Source of the DNA: Isoetes taiwanensis
Taxonomy: Eukaryota > Streptophyta > Lycopodiopsida > Isoetales > Isoetaceae
Direction of reading: 5' to 3'
Assembly: GCA_021234155.1 (NCBI GenBank)
Contig: JAJEKV010000207.1
Location: 1 to 64,000, forward strand
DNA: 64,000 bases
Shown: piece after piece, positions 46,224-57,270 of the stretch
Layout: the number at the start of each line of letters is the position of its first letter
Position numbering within the stretch: position 1 is the first letter of the stretch
Made by a program: the position numbers and the translations under genes
Notes under the pieces: model-generated
Told to the model about the DNA's origin: nothing
The model's input: the letters and a program-made list of their open reading frames with translations, nothing else
The model's database searches: none

Positions 46224-49200
46224 TTAGACCACCATCAACCGCTTATAGTAGTGTCCTGTCACAATAACTTCTTCAATCCCAAAAACATTTCCCCATTCAT
46301 CCTTGTAATCTTCTAGCAAAGTAGTCTTTGCTTCAGTGCATTTTAGTACATAGAAATCTACCCCTTCATCATTCCCTTCTTCAGCATTTACAGCAAAATT
46401 GTCACCAACTTCTATCATGGAACTCATTAGACCATCTTCATCCTCCTCTTCTTCTTCCTCACCATCATACTCGACTTCATCTTGCAGATCAGTGCCATCA
46501 CCTATACTCTTAGGCTCTTTCAACTTCAGCTCAATCTTTTCCCAATCACCTATTCGACTCATACTGATGCATTTATCCCACTTAAATTGAATGCAGTAGT
46601 TGCAAAAGCATGACAAAGTTCTATGAACTACCTTCAAAGAATTCTCCTTGTCACATGGTCTTATGCAATGTAGCTTTGTTGTTCCCTTTAAAGTATGGCA
46701 TTCAAATCTGTCTGATCTATCTATCTTTGAAGACTCAATCTCCCAGAAATACCTGTAACAATATGAACTGTAAGTGCTTGAAGTGCTTTACACCCAAATT
46801 TCATGACAATCAAGAAACTTGCAAATACCTTTCAAAGAATGATGAATTACAAAAAAGGCACAGTGGCAGTTCCTTTTAAAGTGAGGCATGAGAATATCTA
46901 TGATCTATCTATATTTGAAGACTCTACATCATAGAAATACCTGTAACAATAAGTGTTGTAAGTGCTTAGGTGCGTACAGTGTTTGACAACCAGAATTCAT
47001 AACAGGCAAGAAAGTTAGCAAGTTTCTAATAAAGTAGAATTGCAAGTAAACATAGAATTTACCTTTTGATGTCAGTATCAAGTATCAGATGGATGATTTT
47101 GAAAGTACCATTGGAGAAATGCAACCATCTCCTTTGCACATTGCAATACTTCATTTGCTCTTGAGTTAATATCCTTTTTATAACTGCTCCAGCACCATCA
47201 TGCTCACCTTTGCCATGTGAACTAGCAAAAAAATTCCATAGAAGCTCCTTTCCCATTCTCCCATAAAACCTACCAAGAAAGTGGAAAGGTCTCGAAGACT
47301 TGAACTGTGCAGAACATCCATCACTCCAAAATACATGTTTCTTATATTCAACTCCGATACTTGCCAGCCAATCAGCATGCATTTGTAGACAATGTTGGAC
47401 ATATTCTGTGTTTTGTCATCACTAATATAGAAATGAGTTTCCTTGACAATACCTTTGAGAGTTTGTTTCCTTCTCTCTTTGGCTGAGTCCTTTTTCTTCT
47501 TGCATTTTTCTTCCTCTTTCTTTTTTCTTTCTTCTTCTTCTTCTTCTTTCCTTATCCTTCTGTAAGTTATATGCACTAGAATTGACACCTGGTCAGTATG
47601 CCAATGACAAGATTGAGCTTACTGTTGGATCTTAAATCCATAATTTTCAGCAAAATCTATAACAGAAACAATGGTATCATCTTGAAGTGTTTCCAAGCAT
47701 TTCCTGAATTCCTTGGCTTGCCAATGAGCTCTATAATTATGTGGCACAAAAGATTTCATTGTCTTTGTTGCATGCTCATTAAATTCAAAAGGACTACCAG
47801 ATTTGTAGGCCAATCTTGTAACCTTTGCAGGTTTCTTAGATGACTTCAAGGTATTCTTCCTTTGGACTTCTTGCTGCCATGTTAAAGTCAATTGATCAGC
47901 TCATAATATGGAAGTATACTTGAATCATGCTTTCAGTAGTTACTAAATGCACTTTCCAATATAATTCAAAAGTCATTACCTTTTCAAATACTTTCCAATT
48001 CACAATAACAGTATTCTTCTTATTCCTCTCTTTAGGACATGTTGGTAACCTGCAATACATTATAGCAAACTATTAAAATACAAAATAACATTACAGATTG
48101 AAACAAATGAAACCATGTACTCACTTCTGTAAGCCACACTTTGTACAATTTTGCATCAGACATGCATGTTTATGTCACTCATCACTCTCATCCTTTTATG
48201 CACCACCATTCTCCAATAGTCACTACTTGATTTGATAGTGTTCTCCTTGGCCATGCAGATCCCACCTGGTCCACATACTTTGCACTTATAGGTACAATCC
48301 TTATGAACACCATGTGGATCTGTCCTCATATTGTTGATGGCCTGCCTTGCAAATTCAAGATGCAAATGGTATTGGCAACAACGAGTCTCCCTTTCTTGAA
48401 GTTTTCTTACATAGCTTGGCTTCAGTTTCTCAAAAGCCTGCTGGGACATCTTTATATTAGGATGTTCCTTCTTGAAAGCAAGGTACAATTGAACCTGAAC
48501 ACAATGGCAGTCATAAATTTAATTATTTAAACACATAGAGAATGAAAACATTAGTGCATAACATGGTAAATTTCTGGCTGAAACTAATTACCTGTGTCAT
48601 TTCCAAAGAAATGAATAGGATGATCAATTTTCTCACCGTTTTACCAAATGCTTCCTCACATGCTTCTTGTAAGGAGAAACTCTAGTATTCTCATCCCGTA
48701 ACTTCCTCACAATGGCTATTTCTTCGGTGAGAACGATCCTTTCTTTCTTTCTTTCAAACATTGACCAACGGCCAGCTTCAGACTCTGCAAGTACACGTCT
48801 TCTAAATGCCATGGCAATACTTTTTCTTGGAACAGATAGAACCCTTGAAAGATGAGATTGATTAATCCCTCCTGTTGAAGATGCTGCCATTTGAAGGGTG
48901 ATTTTTCTTGCTTGCAGGACATCAGTTGTTCTTATCATTTTTTGTGATTGCATTGTGTCTCTAACATTCATAAACAGGCTTTTCATTACAGCCAAATCCC
49001 TGGGATCTAGTACATCTGCTTGCATAGGCAAATGCTTGTTTCTTTTGAAAAGTCTTTGAAGAACTCTCCCTTTGTCCAAATCCTCAGAAACGTTCCTCAC
49101 AATATGATTAAAAGAATCATCTAGCTCTTTTGAGAGTTCTTGCAATCTTCTTTGACTGAGCCATCCTCTTCTCTTCTTATCATTTGGTGGACTGTTTTCC

Positions 49201-49469
49201 TTTTCCCTTTCTTTCATTCTCTTTCTCGATTCTCTTTTCCTCCTGGCTTCAAATTCCAGATAAATTTGCCTATTGTGATCATCGATGCTTTCGGAATTGG
49301 CAGTAACATGATAGTTTAAAGAATTGGAATTGGGATTGGGATTGGGATTGGGATTTTGATTGGAATGGGAATTGGAATTGAGAATTGGCCGTGAGCTCTC
49401 AGCCATGACAACAGAGCTTGGGAAGAATGACAATCCAAGAAAGAAAACTTTCCTCCAGAATCCCGCCAT
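46224..49469 (-). CDS. Transposon A DDE-type transposase (about six exons)
   Basis: The start is 49469 or, more likely, 49406 (MAESSRPILNSNSHSN, then an NPNP-rich stretch). Exon 1 ends at a GT donor at 48592 and has a one-base shift near 48645. Exon 2 starts at 48494 and carries FKKEHPNIKMSQQAFEKLKP and a Cys-rich part. Exon 3 is 47980-48050. A later exon has VIDFAENYGFK (~47650, first catalytic Asp). 47059-47382 has FWSDGCSAQFKS and FFASSHGKGEHDGAGAVIKR, the other core motifs. The final exon (46752-46224) is acidic and ends VTGHYYKRLM. These motifs match transposon proteins I recall mostly from animals, with no named plant superfamily. A stop or shift lies near 47610. Confidence 0.8.
46645..47045. 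repeat. Tandem duplication of an exon and intron inside the A transposase
   Basis: The sequence around the last-exon splice acceptor (CTATCTATCTTTGAAGACTC, AGAAATACCTGTAACAAT, AAGTGCTT) at about 46690-46785 recurs at about 46898-46970. The second copy has a stop and looks like a dead exon duplicate. Confidence 0.75.
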
Positions 49470-49647
49470 CCAAAGATCCCGCCAAACTTGACAATTGCTC
49501 TAGCAATTCGCGAACACATCCATGTCATCGATCCCCCTCACTCCGGAACATGCATACTATTTCTGGAGTAACAACCCCCCGAGGTCGTTGAGAAAAAATT
49601 CATCGAGCATGCACCACCTAAAGCACCTAAAGCACTTGTCCAGAAGG

Positions 49648-49680
49648 TGCTTTTTGGGTAGCAGAACCATATTTATACCC
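49648..49680 (-). repeat. Transposon A right terminal inverted repeat
   Basis: The inverted counterpart of 42751-42783: GCTTTTTGGGTAGCAGAACC followed by ATATTTATACCC. Confidence 0.88.
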
Positions 49681-49689
49681 CCCTCCCCC

Positions 49690-50780
49690 CCTTCGAAAGC
49701 ATTAGACACAGATAGAAACTCGGGCAAATCAGAAGATGCATCGAGTTACGTGAAGCCCGGACAAATCGGTAGATGTCAACAAATCAAGAGGGTGCATCAA
49801 GTCAAGCTCCAAGAGGTGCTCCAACCGACAACAATCTACCGGATCAACGGATGCATTAAGTCATGCTCCACACCAATCGCCAAATCGGCCAGATGCATCG
49901 TTATGATCCTGAACAAATCGTTTGGTGAACGTGAAGTCACAAGGTAACTTCCAACCTTTTGTGCCCTGACTTCTTTTTAATTTGACCCATGTAGTTACCG
50001 AATCTGTTAAATTTTTGCAGCTGGAAATGTCTCAGAGAAAAAGCAAGAGCAGAATTCCAAGCAAAAGACACCTCCAAGACATTCTGAAGCAGAAGTTTCC
50101 AGCCCCGCGACGAAGAGATGCCGAAGCGAAGTTTCCAGCACGCGACCAAGAAATCTTTGAGCGAAAGTTTCCAGCCCCGCACCAACTCGGCCCATGCGAA
50201 GACTACAAGGTTAAGCCCAATCCCGCTTGTTTTTACTACAATGGAGTTCTGGGTAGAAGCTATGACAAGAGTGAGTCCATATCCACTGCCAAAGAAGATG
50301 ATGTTAAGTTGATCACACTTAACAGAACCAAGTGGGTAGTAACTAGACCAGGTTGGGCCGAGTTCATAGATTGGTGCAGTCAGAATTTTCATATAGCACT
50401 TTGGTCCAACTTGCAGGCTCAAAACTTGAGAGTCATAGTTAAGGGAGCATTGATGAAACACAAGGACAAATTCAAGTTCATATGGAGTCAGGATCAATGT
50501 ACCAACACAAATTTATTTAACAAGAAAAGCCAATTTTTTGAAGCACTGAAAAATGTCTACTGATTTAATTTCCGTGTTTCACAAAAGAGAACGTGCTTCT
50601 CATTGATGACAGCAGATACAAAGGGTACCTCAATGCACCAAACACCATGATCCGTCCAAACAGCTGGAGCCCTGACAGAGTAGATGGCAATTTCCTCATG
50701 AATGATCTAAAGGTTTGGCTTCAGGGGTTCAAGAAGGGGGAATGTGCAAAGTTATGTCGAAAAGCAACAAAATGTTGAAT
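49690..50780 (+). pseudogene. B plus-strand gene, 3' part: linker and FCP1/NIF-like domain
   Basis: A polar linker region (~49700-49942) ends at a GT donor. An acceptor at 50020 opens LEMSQRKSKSRIPSK with repeats of KFPAP. The HAD-like part follows: CFYYNGVLG (first Asp lost), VVTRPGWAEFIDWC, IALWSN and, after a frame break at 50553-50587, NVLLIDDSRYKGYL. It aligns in order with the A protein (LDLNGVLV, VFRPGLHKFM, IAIWSS, NVILADDS). The catalytic Asp residues are missing at the first motif, so it is not an active phosphatase. Confidence 0.72.
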
Positions 50781-52070
50781 ATGTTTGACAATCGAGAGTC
50801 AAATTTGTATTAATATGATGAAAACATAGAACTAAAGCCTAGAAATAGTATTATTGTGTATATGATGTAACCTCTCTTGACTTTTTAATATAAACAAAGT
50901 TTTACTTCAATTGTTCATTTCTTGGCTATTTCAATGTTCCTCAAGGTTTTCAATGATCTTCCATTTGCTGAATGTAAACTTACACCACCAAAGACACGAG
51001 GGACTCAGCAAAGTGTTAAAGAGCGACATCCCACCGCAACACTTGCCACTTGAAGTGTTTAAAGGATACAGGAGCCTCTTGTGCTTGATCAAGAGGCAAT
51101 CAGAATATTGGAGAAAAGTAGGGATTGTTTCCCTGTGACAAGATAGTCCATTTCTTCATGAGGTTAGTAATTTAATATAAACAACTCAAATTTGAAGTCT
51201 TCGTTGTTTCTTAAATCATCTTGTTTTACCGCATCTTGACTTTGGCGAGGTGTATGCACCAATTCAAGATCAAGCATGACATGGAACAGAGGTTCCATTT
51301 CATGAATCCGCCATTTACACATTACCGTTGAACGAGCTTGCTTCAAAGGACAACCGCTGAACCCTCAACTTGCAATTTCGAATGTACCATTCGCCAAAGA
51401 TGTTATCGTGAAAGACCGGACGGTGTATGTCATTGTAGGTCTTGGAGGTCACCCGGTTAAATGTCGCGGTGTGTACCATTTTTGGACCCTAGAAATGTAC
51501 AAGGGCTCCGAAATTGTCATGAGTTTTGTTGAGGATGCAAACACAAAATTCCCAAGCACCATAAAAGCCGCGCCACAAGAAAATTACAAGTTCCCCCACC
51601 TCCCGATTCTTTGCCTGTGTGGTCCGCTATATGTGTCTTTCTAAAGAAAGTTGTGTATGCAAGAATAATGCAGACTTGGACATACTATCCCAATGCAAGG
51701 TGAGTTCAGAATTTGAAGGTATTACTCATCCAATGTGAGGCCCTGATATGTTTGTTGCGGGGTGTACCAATTTCTAGTTATGAGCTGTTGGACACGCCGC
51801 AATAATGATGATTGATGTTGTGAAGCACGCTTCTTCGTAGTAATGAAGTTTCGAGGTTGACGGATCAATAGATCTTTACTTGTAATCACATGTTTGTATT
51901 ATTGTAACCAAAGAGGTTATTCTTGTAACCTATTCTTTCATTGACACTCTAATGTACATTGTTGTATACTATTGTATACAATAGACTTTTCTCGGGCCGA
52001 CGAGCAACAACACTCAAGGAGTTCAAATCTCCGTAAGAAATTGATGTACTCAAAGATTCATGACAATGTG
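50781..52070 (+). other. Mostly non-coding B DNA with one unidentified 78-codon frame
   Basis: The frame at 51408-51644 (upstream in-frame from about 51350) reads VKDRTVYVIVGLGGHPVKCR, then FWTLEMYKGSEIVMSFVEDA. Composition is protein-like but no family is recognised. It may be a captured host fragment. The remainder shows no feature. Confidence 0.3.
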
Positions 52071-52074
52071 GTGT

Positions 52075-52485
52075 TACATGTCGTGATAGATGTGGTGATG
52101 CAAATGGTGCATGTGGTGAATCATGTGGTGCATTTGGTGAACCATGTGGTGAATCATGTGGTGAATCATGTGGTGAATCATAGGTGGCATGTTGGACTTT
52201 ATTGGCATGTTGGAGCCCCGGGTGGCATGTTTGAGCCACCTTGGCATGTTTGAGCCTAGGTGGCATATTTGAGCCACCTTGGCATGCTTGAGCCTTTACA
52301 TGACCTTTGTTACATGTTTGACTTTCATTGACCAACATGTTTGGTGATGCAAATGGTGCATGTGGTGAATCATGTGGTGCATTTGGTGAATCATGTGGTG
52401 AATCATAGGTGGCATGTTGGAGCTTACGTGGCATGTTGGAGCTTAGGTGGCATGTTTGAGCCACCTTGGCATGTTGGAGCCTCTA
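52075..52485 (+). repeat. Duplicated GTGGTGAATCAT / GGCATGTTTGAGCC minisatellite block in B
   Basis: A compound block runs GTGATGCAAATGGTGCATGTG, repeated GTGGTGAATCAT, then repeated GGTGGCATGTTTGAGCC. It occurs at 52095-52300 and again at 52342-52482. Long frames over it on both strands are artefacts. Confidence 0.88.
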
Positions 52486-52894
52486 ATATCCGCCTCTGTT
52501 CCTGGTTTATTTGCTCCAGTATAGGTCTTACCAGATGCGACTGCATTTGAACTGGCGAAATTCCTTCTGTTTTCTTTCGCCATAGCTGGATCGGGATAAG
52601 CCAATGTCTGCATGCAAAACTAGATTTAGGGTTTCCCTCCAATCTTTCCTGCACAGCCAGCTTTTGAATGATTGACCTTGCATTTGATGTGACAGATTTC
52701 CAGTGGTGGGTTTCATCATGTGTTTCTCTGTCCCATTCCGTTCATCCTTAATGTAATTTTTTTGTGTGTCACTTTCACCCTCGTCAATTAAACAAAGAAA
52801 GATTGAAGAGTGAAGATTTATATTAAACATATAAAATGATTACATAAGGTTACATTTCAGATTATATACACTTGTTTTCATTCCCGTGGGTCTA

Positions 52895-53560
52895 TCAAAA
52901 GAGATCCGGGTCCTCCTCCTCCTCGTCATCTTCTATGATCACCCGATCAAGGTGGCCACACTGGTCACTTTCCCAAAACCCTATTTGCTCCCATTCCGAG
53001 GGAAAGCAAAAAAAACCATAATGGTGGAGTGTTATCAAACAAAATAGCAGCTTCTCCATGTCCATCCCGCAAGGCCTTGTGATGATAGAACATATCCCCG
53101 AAGTGAAGGAATTGGTCCTCTCAGAACAACCTATCATAACAAAAGAGGAACCCGTTTCTAGCGTAAAGGCTTGGTAGCCATTAAGCGAAAAGGTCTCAAT
53201 CTTTGCAGATCCCGTCAATAGTATGAGGAACGGGCCAAAGATGCCGTGTGTAAAAATTTCAGTGGAGGCAGAGTAAGTTGAGAGGCCTGGGAGCCGTGGT
53301 GTACAATTCAACCTCCCCGGTGAGAGTTTTCAGCATTTCGCGGGTCATATTCTCATCCGGGTGAATAGAGTAATTTCATTTGTTCGAGCATGTCCATCCA
53401 TTCTCGCATGGCTGAAAATCGGGGACAGCACGCCTAGGTATTATGGGCTCTTCTTCTCCGGTCACATTGTCCCATTCCGCACTCCATCGCTTTTGCAAAG
53501 ATCCAAGAGGTGAAGTTGGCCATGTCTGCCGGAAGAAGCTGTAAGTCAGAAATCAGAACC
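52895..53560 (-). pseudogene. Unidentified decayed gene in B
   Basis: On the minus strand one frame (53560-53230, with stops) reads EWDNVTGEEEPIIPRRAVPD and TREMLKTLTGEVELYTT. Another (53311-52895) ends in an acidic tail VIIEDDEEEEDPDLF. The frames shift where they overlap. Element A has no counterpart. It could be a gene captured by B. Confidence 0.35.
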
Positions 53561-53874
53561 GCTTCCCACCCAATCAGAAATCAGAAGTAAACTTCTTCCC
53601 AAGGACTCGGCCACAAACCGGCTCGCTCCCCAAATCGCTGTAATAAACTGTAAACTCGGTCGGGAGCAAGAAGAATGGCATCTCGGTCCTTTTGGGTTGC
53701 CCGAGGTCATTAATTTTCGCCATCAATTTTCGCCATCCCATAATGATTTTCGGGTACGGCTGTCAGCCAAAGGATGATGAGAGGAATTGATGGGACCGAG
53801 AGAATTTAAGGAAAAGGAAAGCATTTCAAAGAGAGAACAAATTGCTCGTAGGATCTATCTGTGTCGGGAGAAGA

Positions 53875-53960
53875 GACAGAAAGTGAAATACGTGGTGAAA
53901 CATGTAGTGAAACACATGTGTCACCACATGTGGTGAAACATGTGGTGAACCTGGGACATG
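53875..53960 (+). repeat. Short GTGGTGAAACATGT repeat
   Basis: Five or six copies of GTGGTGAAACATGT-like units, one inverted (CACCACATG), a small member of the B repeat family. Confidence 0.75.
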
Positions 53961-56079
53961 TTACATCAGGGACATCAAAATACAATTACATATTACATCA
54001 GAAGCAAACATATTACATTGAAACAAGGGACATCAAAATACAATTGAGCATGGAATTGTTTTTTATATTATTCCCAAACAAGGCAAGACACAACAACATA
54101 TTCAAAATTTCGAATCATTTCCTAACCTCAGAAGAATGTGTTCAATTTATTCTTCATCGACATGCTATCTTCATCGATAAAACCCGGGCAAGTTTTCTAG
54201 AATCTTTTCCTCATCTCGCCCGGTCTAGCCTCAGAACAATTCGAGCACCTTTCTTGATCTGGCTGCGATGGGAACTCGAATAGCACAAATTTGAGTAGAG
54301 AATACAAGTGACTTTGGCTCATTTGTCAACAACTCATACATCACCTTTGGACCGAGGCTTCTTTCTATAGTAAATGCCCTCCACAACGGTTTCATCTCTC
54401 ATAAACAAGTTTCCGCTCTGCTTGAAGTCATTTTCAACTTCAAATTTTGGCTTGGTGCATAGCAACATCCAAAAATACGTAATCCTCCCTCGTTCCCTTT
54501 AGGTGCAAAAGAATCGCAAAGCCGTCTCCTACTCTAAGTGCTACGCAAGTACATTTGCCAAGGTTGAGTATAGTGGCCTGGTAGACTTGCGGGTCTCTTC
54601 CACATCCGCATGAACATTGGAGGATGGTTCAACGACTACAAGGTCCCATTCATCTACATACAATTTGTTCTCACACATGTCTCATTTTCCATCCAAACAA
54701 TTGCCGCAAAAAATATGATAGCTTTACGGTATGTAGTCGTGTTGGATTTTTCATCTTTGAATCCATGGATTTGAATGAATTTTGCTCGGTTTCTGGAATT
54801 GTCTCGCACCCCAAGCCTTTTCCCCGTTGATATCCTCGTGTTTTATTTCCCATAAGTATCTCAGAACTTTTCTTCCATTTTCAGGTCCACTCGGATGTAC
54901 CACATTGAAATTGTTTCTCTCCGCAATTTTCACCACATCATGGGCATTATCTAGTTTAATGTTAGAATGTTTAAGTTTGTAGACCTCAGATCCATCTTTT
55001 CAATTCTCATTGTCTTCCCATCATGTTCACCTTTTCCATGGTTTGATCCAAAGAAGTTCCACATCATGTTGACCTCTATATCACAACCGTACCTTCCAAC
55101 AAAATAAAATGATCCGGGCCGCTTTGAATTGTGATGCAAAGACCATCCGAAAAATACATAGTGTTTGTTTGGGGACATTGCCTTTTCGCTTTAAGTACTC
55201 AAAATGTTTCATAAAACAATGTTGAACAAAAAAGTGTGTCATGTTCCCTATCATCCGACACATAGTAGTGTGTTTCCTTCTCAATGGTGTCTCGTATGTG
55301 GATCAACCCGATAGGTTATTTGAACAAATATAGTGGACGGTTGTTGACCCAACAAGATGGACTGAACTTCATTCTCGCTCCTTAAAAGTATAATTCTTGC
55401 TAAGTCAACCACGGATAGGTAAGCATCTCCGTGCAAGTTATCAAGGAGTTCTTTGTAATCGCCCGCCGCCACTTATATCCGAAGTTGTGTAAAGGAAATT
55501 TTGGAAGCTTCTCCAACATTTTGTTTACCCGTGGAAGACTTGCGGTTTCATTGTGTTGGTGAACGAGCTTAGACTTCTTGCGCCATCTCTCGAATACGTT
55601 TTTTCATAGTCTAGGTATTCCCACTTCACCATGCCACTATCACTAGATTGTTCATGTGGGCGGATAGGGAACTTCTTAATCCCACACTCTTTACACTCAC
55701 CCGTAACGCATTCCCTCTTATGGTAAGGTTGGAAGCTAGTTTTCTCACATAAAATTCCCCGCCACGGACTTCTTGTGCTACTTATTTTGTATTCGGACGC
55801 CAAGATTCACCATTCATATATATGTATGACCGCAAAGTCGACAAGCAAATTTGTAGCTTTTTGGGTGCTTAGTTCGCATACTATTGAAGCCATCTATTAG
55901 CATCCGATTCTAACATGGTATATCTGCAAAGAACTATTGAAGTCCTTTTAATTTTACAACAAACCATGGTTTCAAGCTTTTCAAACATCCTCTGCTTGAT
56001 CATAACACTAGGATGTTCCGTCTTGAATTTCCGAACAATTGCAACCGCAAAGGAAGATAACAAGGTGATTAGCATATTT

Positions 56080-56660
56080 ATTGCACACTACATTTTCCAC
56101 CACACTAGGCACCACATAGCATATATTATGCACATTCATCTTACACCTCCTTATTCACCACACTAGGCACCACAACGCATATATTACATAGGCACCACAT
56201 AGCATATATTACGCATATTCATCTTACACCTCGTTATTCACCACACTAGGCACCACATAGAATATATTACAGCATTTATTTTACATCATATTTTTCACCA
56301 CACTATGCACCACACTAGGCACCACACCGGCACCACACTAGGCACCACACTAGGCACCACACCATGTTATTCACCACACTAGGGACCACATAGCATATAT
56401 TACAAAGATTTATTTTACACCATGTTATTCACCACACTAGGCACCACAAAGCGTATATTTAGAGCATTTATTTTACACCATATTTTTCACCACACTAGGC
56501 ACCACATAGCATATATTACAGCATGTATTTTACACCATGTTATTCACCACACTATGCACCACAAAGCATATATTGATAGCATTTTTTTCACACCACGTGC
56601 CTCACCACAGCAACCACATATCACAAGCAATCACTAACCACATACCACATTAACAATAAA
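56080..56660 (-). repeat. CACCACACTAGGCACCACATAGCATATATTA minisatellite in B
   Basis: Many copies of CACCACACTAGGCACCACA (plus strand) with ATAGCATATATTACAG spacers. It fills the intron between the first two exons of the B transposase. Read on the minus strand, it is the same GTGGTG motif as the other B arrays. Confidence 0.92.
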
Positions 56661-56947
56661 AAATGTGGTGAAGATGAAGAAATGAAGTAACCTGTGATTC
56701 TTCCAGATAGTGAATGGCATGATCCTCTCTTACATTTCGTTCCAATCTTTTGAACTTAACATCCTTTGCATTTGGAGAGACCCTATTGTTTTCGGTCCAA
56801 AATTGCTGCACAAGTTCTATGACAGAATTGGGAATTGCATCTGCTCTTCTAACTCTTTTGTACAAAACCCATTTCCCCCCTTTGCAATCTATCTCTTCCC
56901 TCTTCAATTTTGCTTTGGTAAGATTCCTAGGATGAACACCCAGCAGT

Positions 56948-57270
56948 CACTACTACAGAACGGGCTATTAGCGACGTCGTTAGCGACGTCACATTGACGT
57001 ATTAGAGACGTCAGACGTCGCATGAGGACGTCTTGCAAATGTTGCACGGACGTTGCAAATGACGTCGCCTAGGATTCGTCACAGGGCGACGTCACGCCGC
57101 AGGTGAAACGTCATGTTTGCGACGTCCGTGACGTCGCTGTAACGTTGTTAATACGTCGCTAGGACGTTCTAATCTCGTTCTTTTTACGTTACCCATGAAA
57201 CGTTGTTTTCGACGTGCGTGCAACATATTTGCAACGTCCCACTATAACCCCTGTAAAAAACATCTGCAAC
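56948..57270 (+). repeat. CACTA left subterminal repeats
   Basis: About 20 occurrences of GCGACGTC, GACGT or ACGTCGC in both orientations in 300 bp, probable transposase-accessory binding sites. Confidence 0.85.

Larger units (their letters stand above)
42751..49680. mobile_element. Transposon A: 6.9-kb element with the same two genes, nested in B
   Basis: The termini at 42751 and 49680 are inverted repeats of about 32 bp (GGGTRTAAATATGGTTCTGC) with one substitution and one indel. Inside both ends lie clustered AAGCAC/GTGCTT motifs (42790-42812; 49618-49645). The plus-strand gene (42975-45833) and minus-strand transposase (46224-49469) converge with about 390 bp between. I could not find a clean target duplication. 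The right end abuts a C-rich run (49678-49691) that may blur it. The insertion lies in an intron of the B plus-strand gene. Confidence 0.88.

Noticed and set aside
51949-52464. 171-codon minus-strand ORF with SPHDSPHAP repeats
   Set aside because: It is the translation of the duplicated GTGGTGAATCAT minisatellite and has no independent coding signal.
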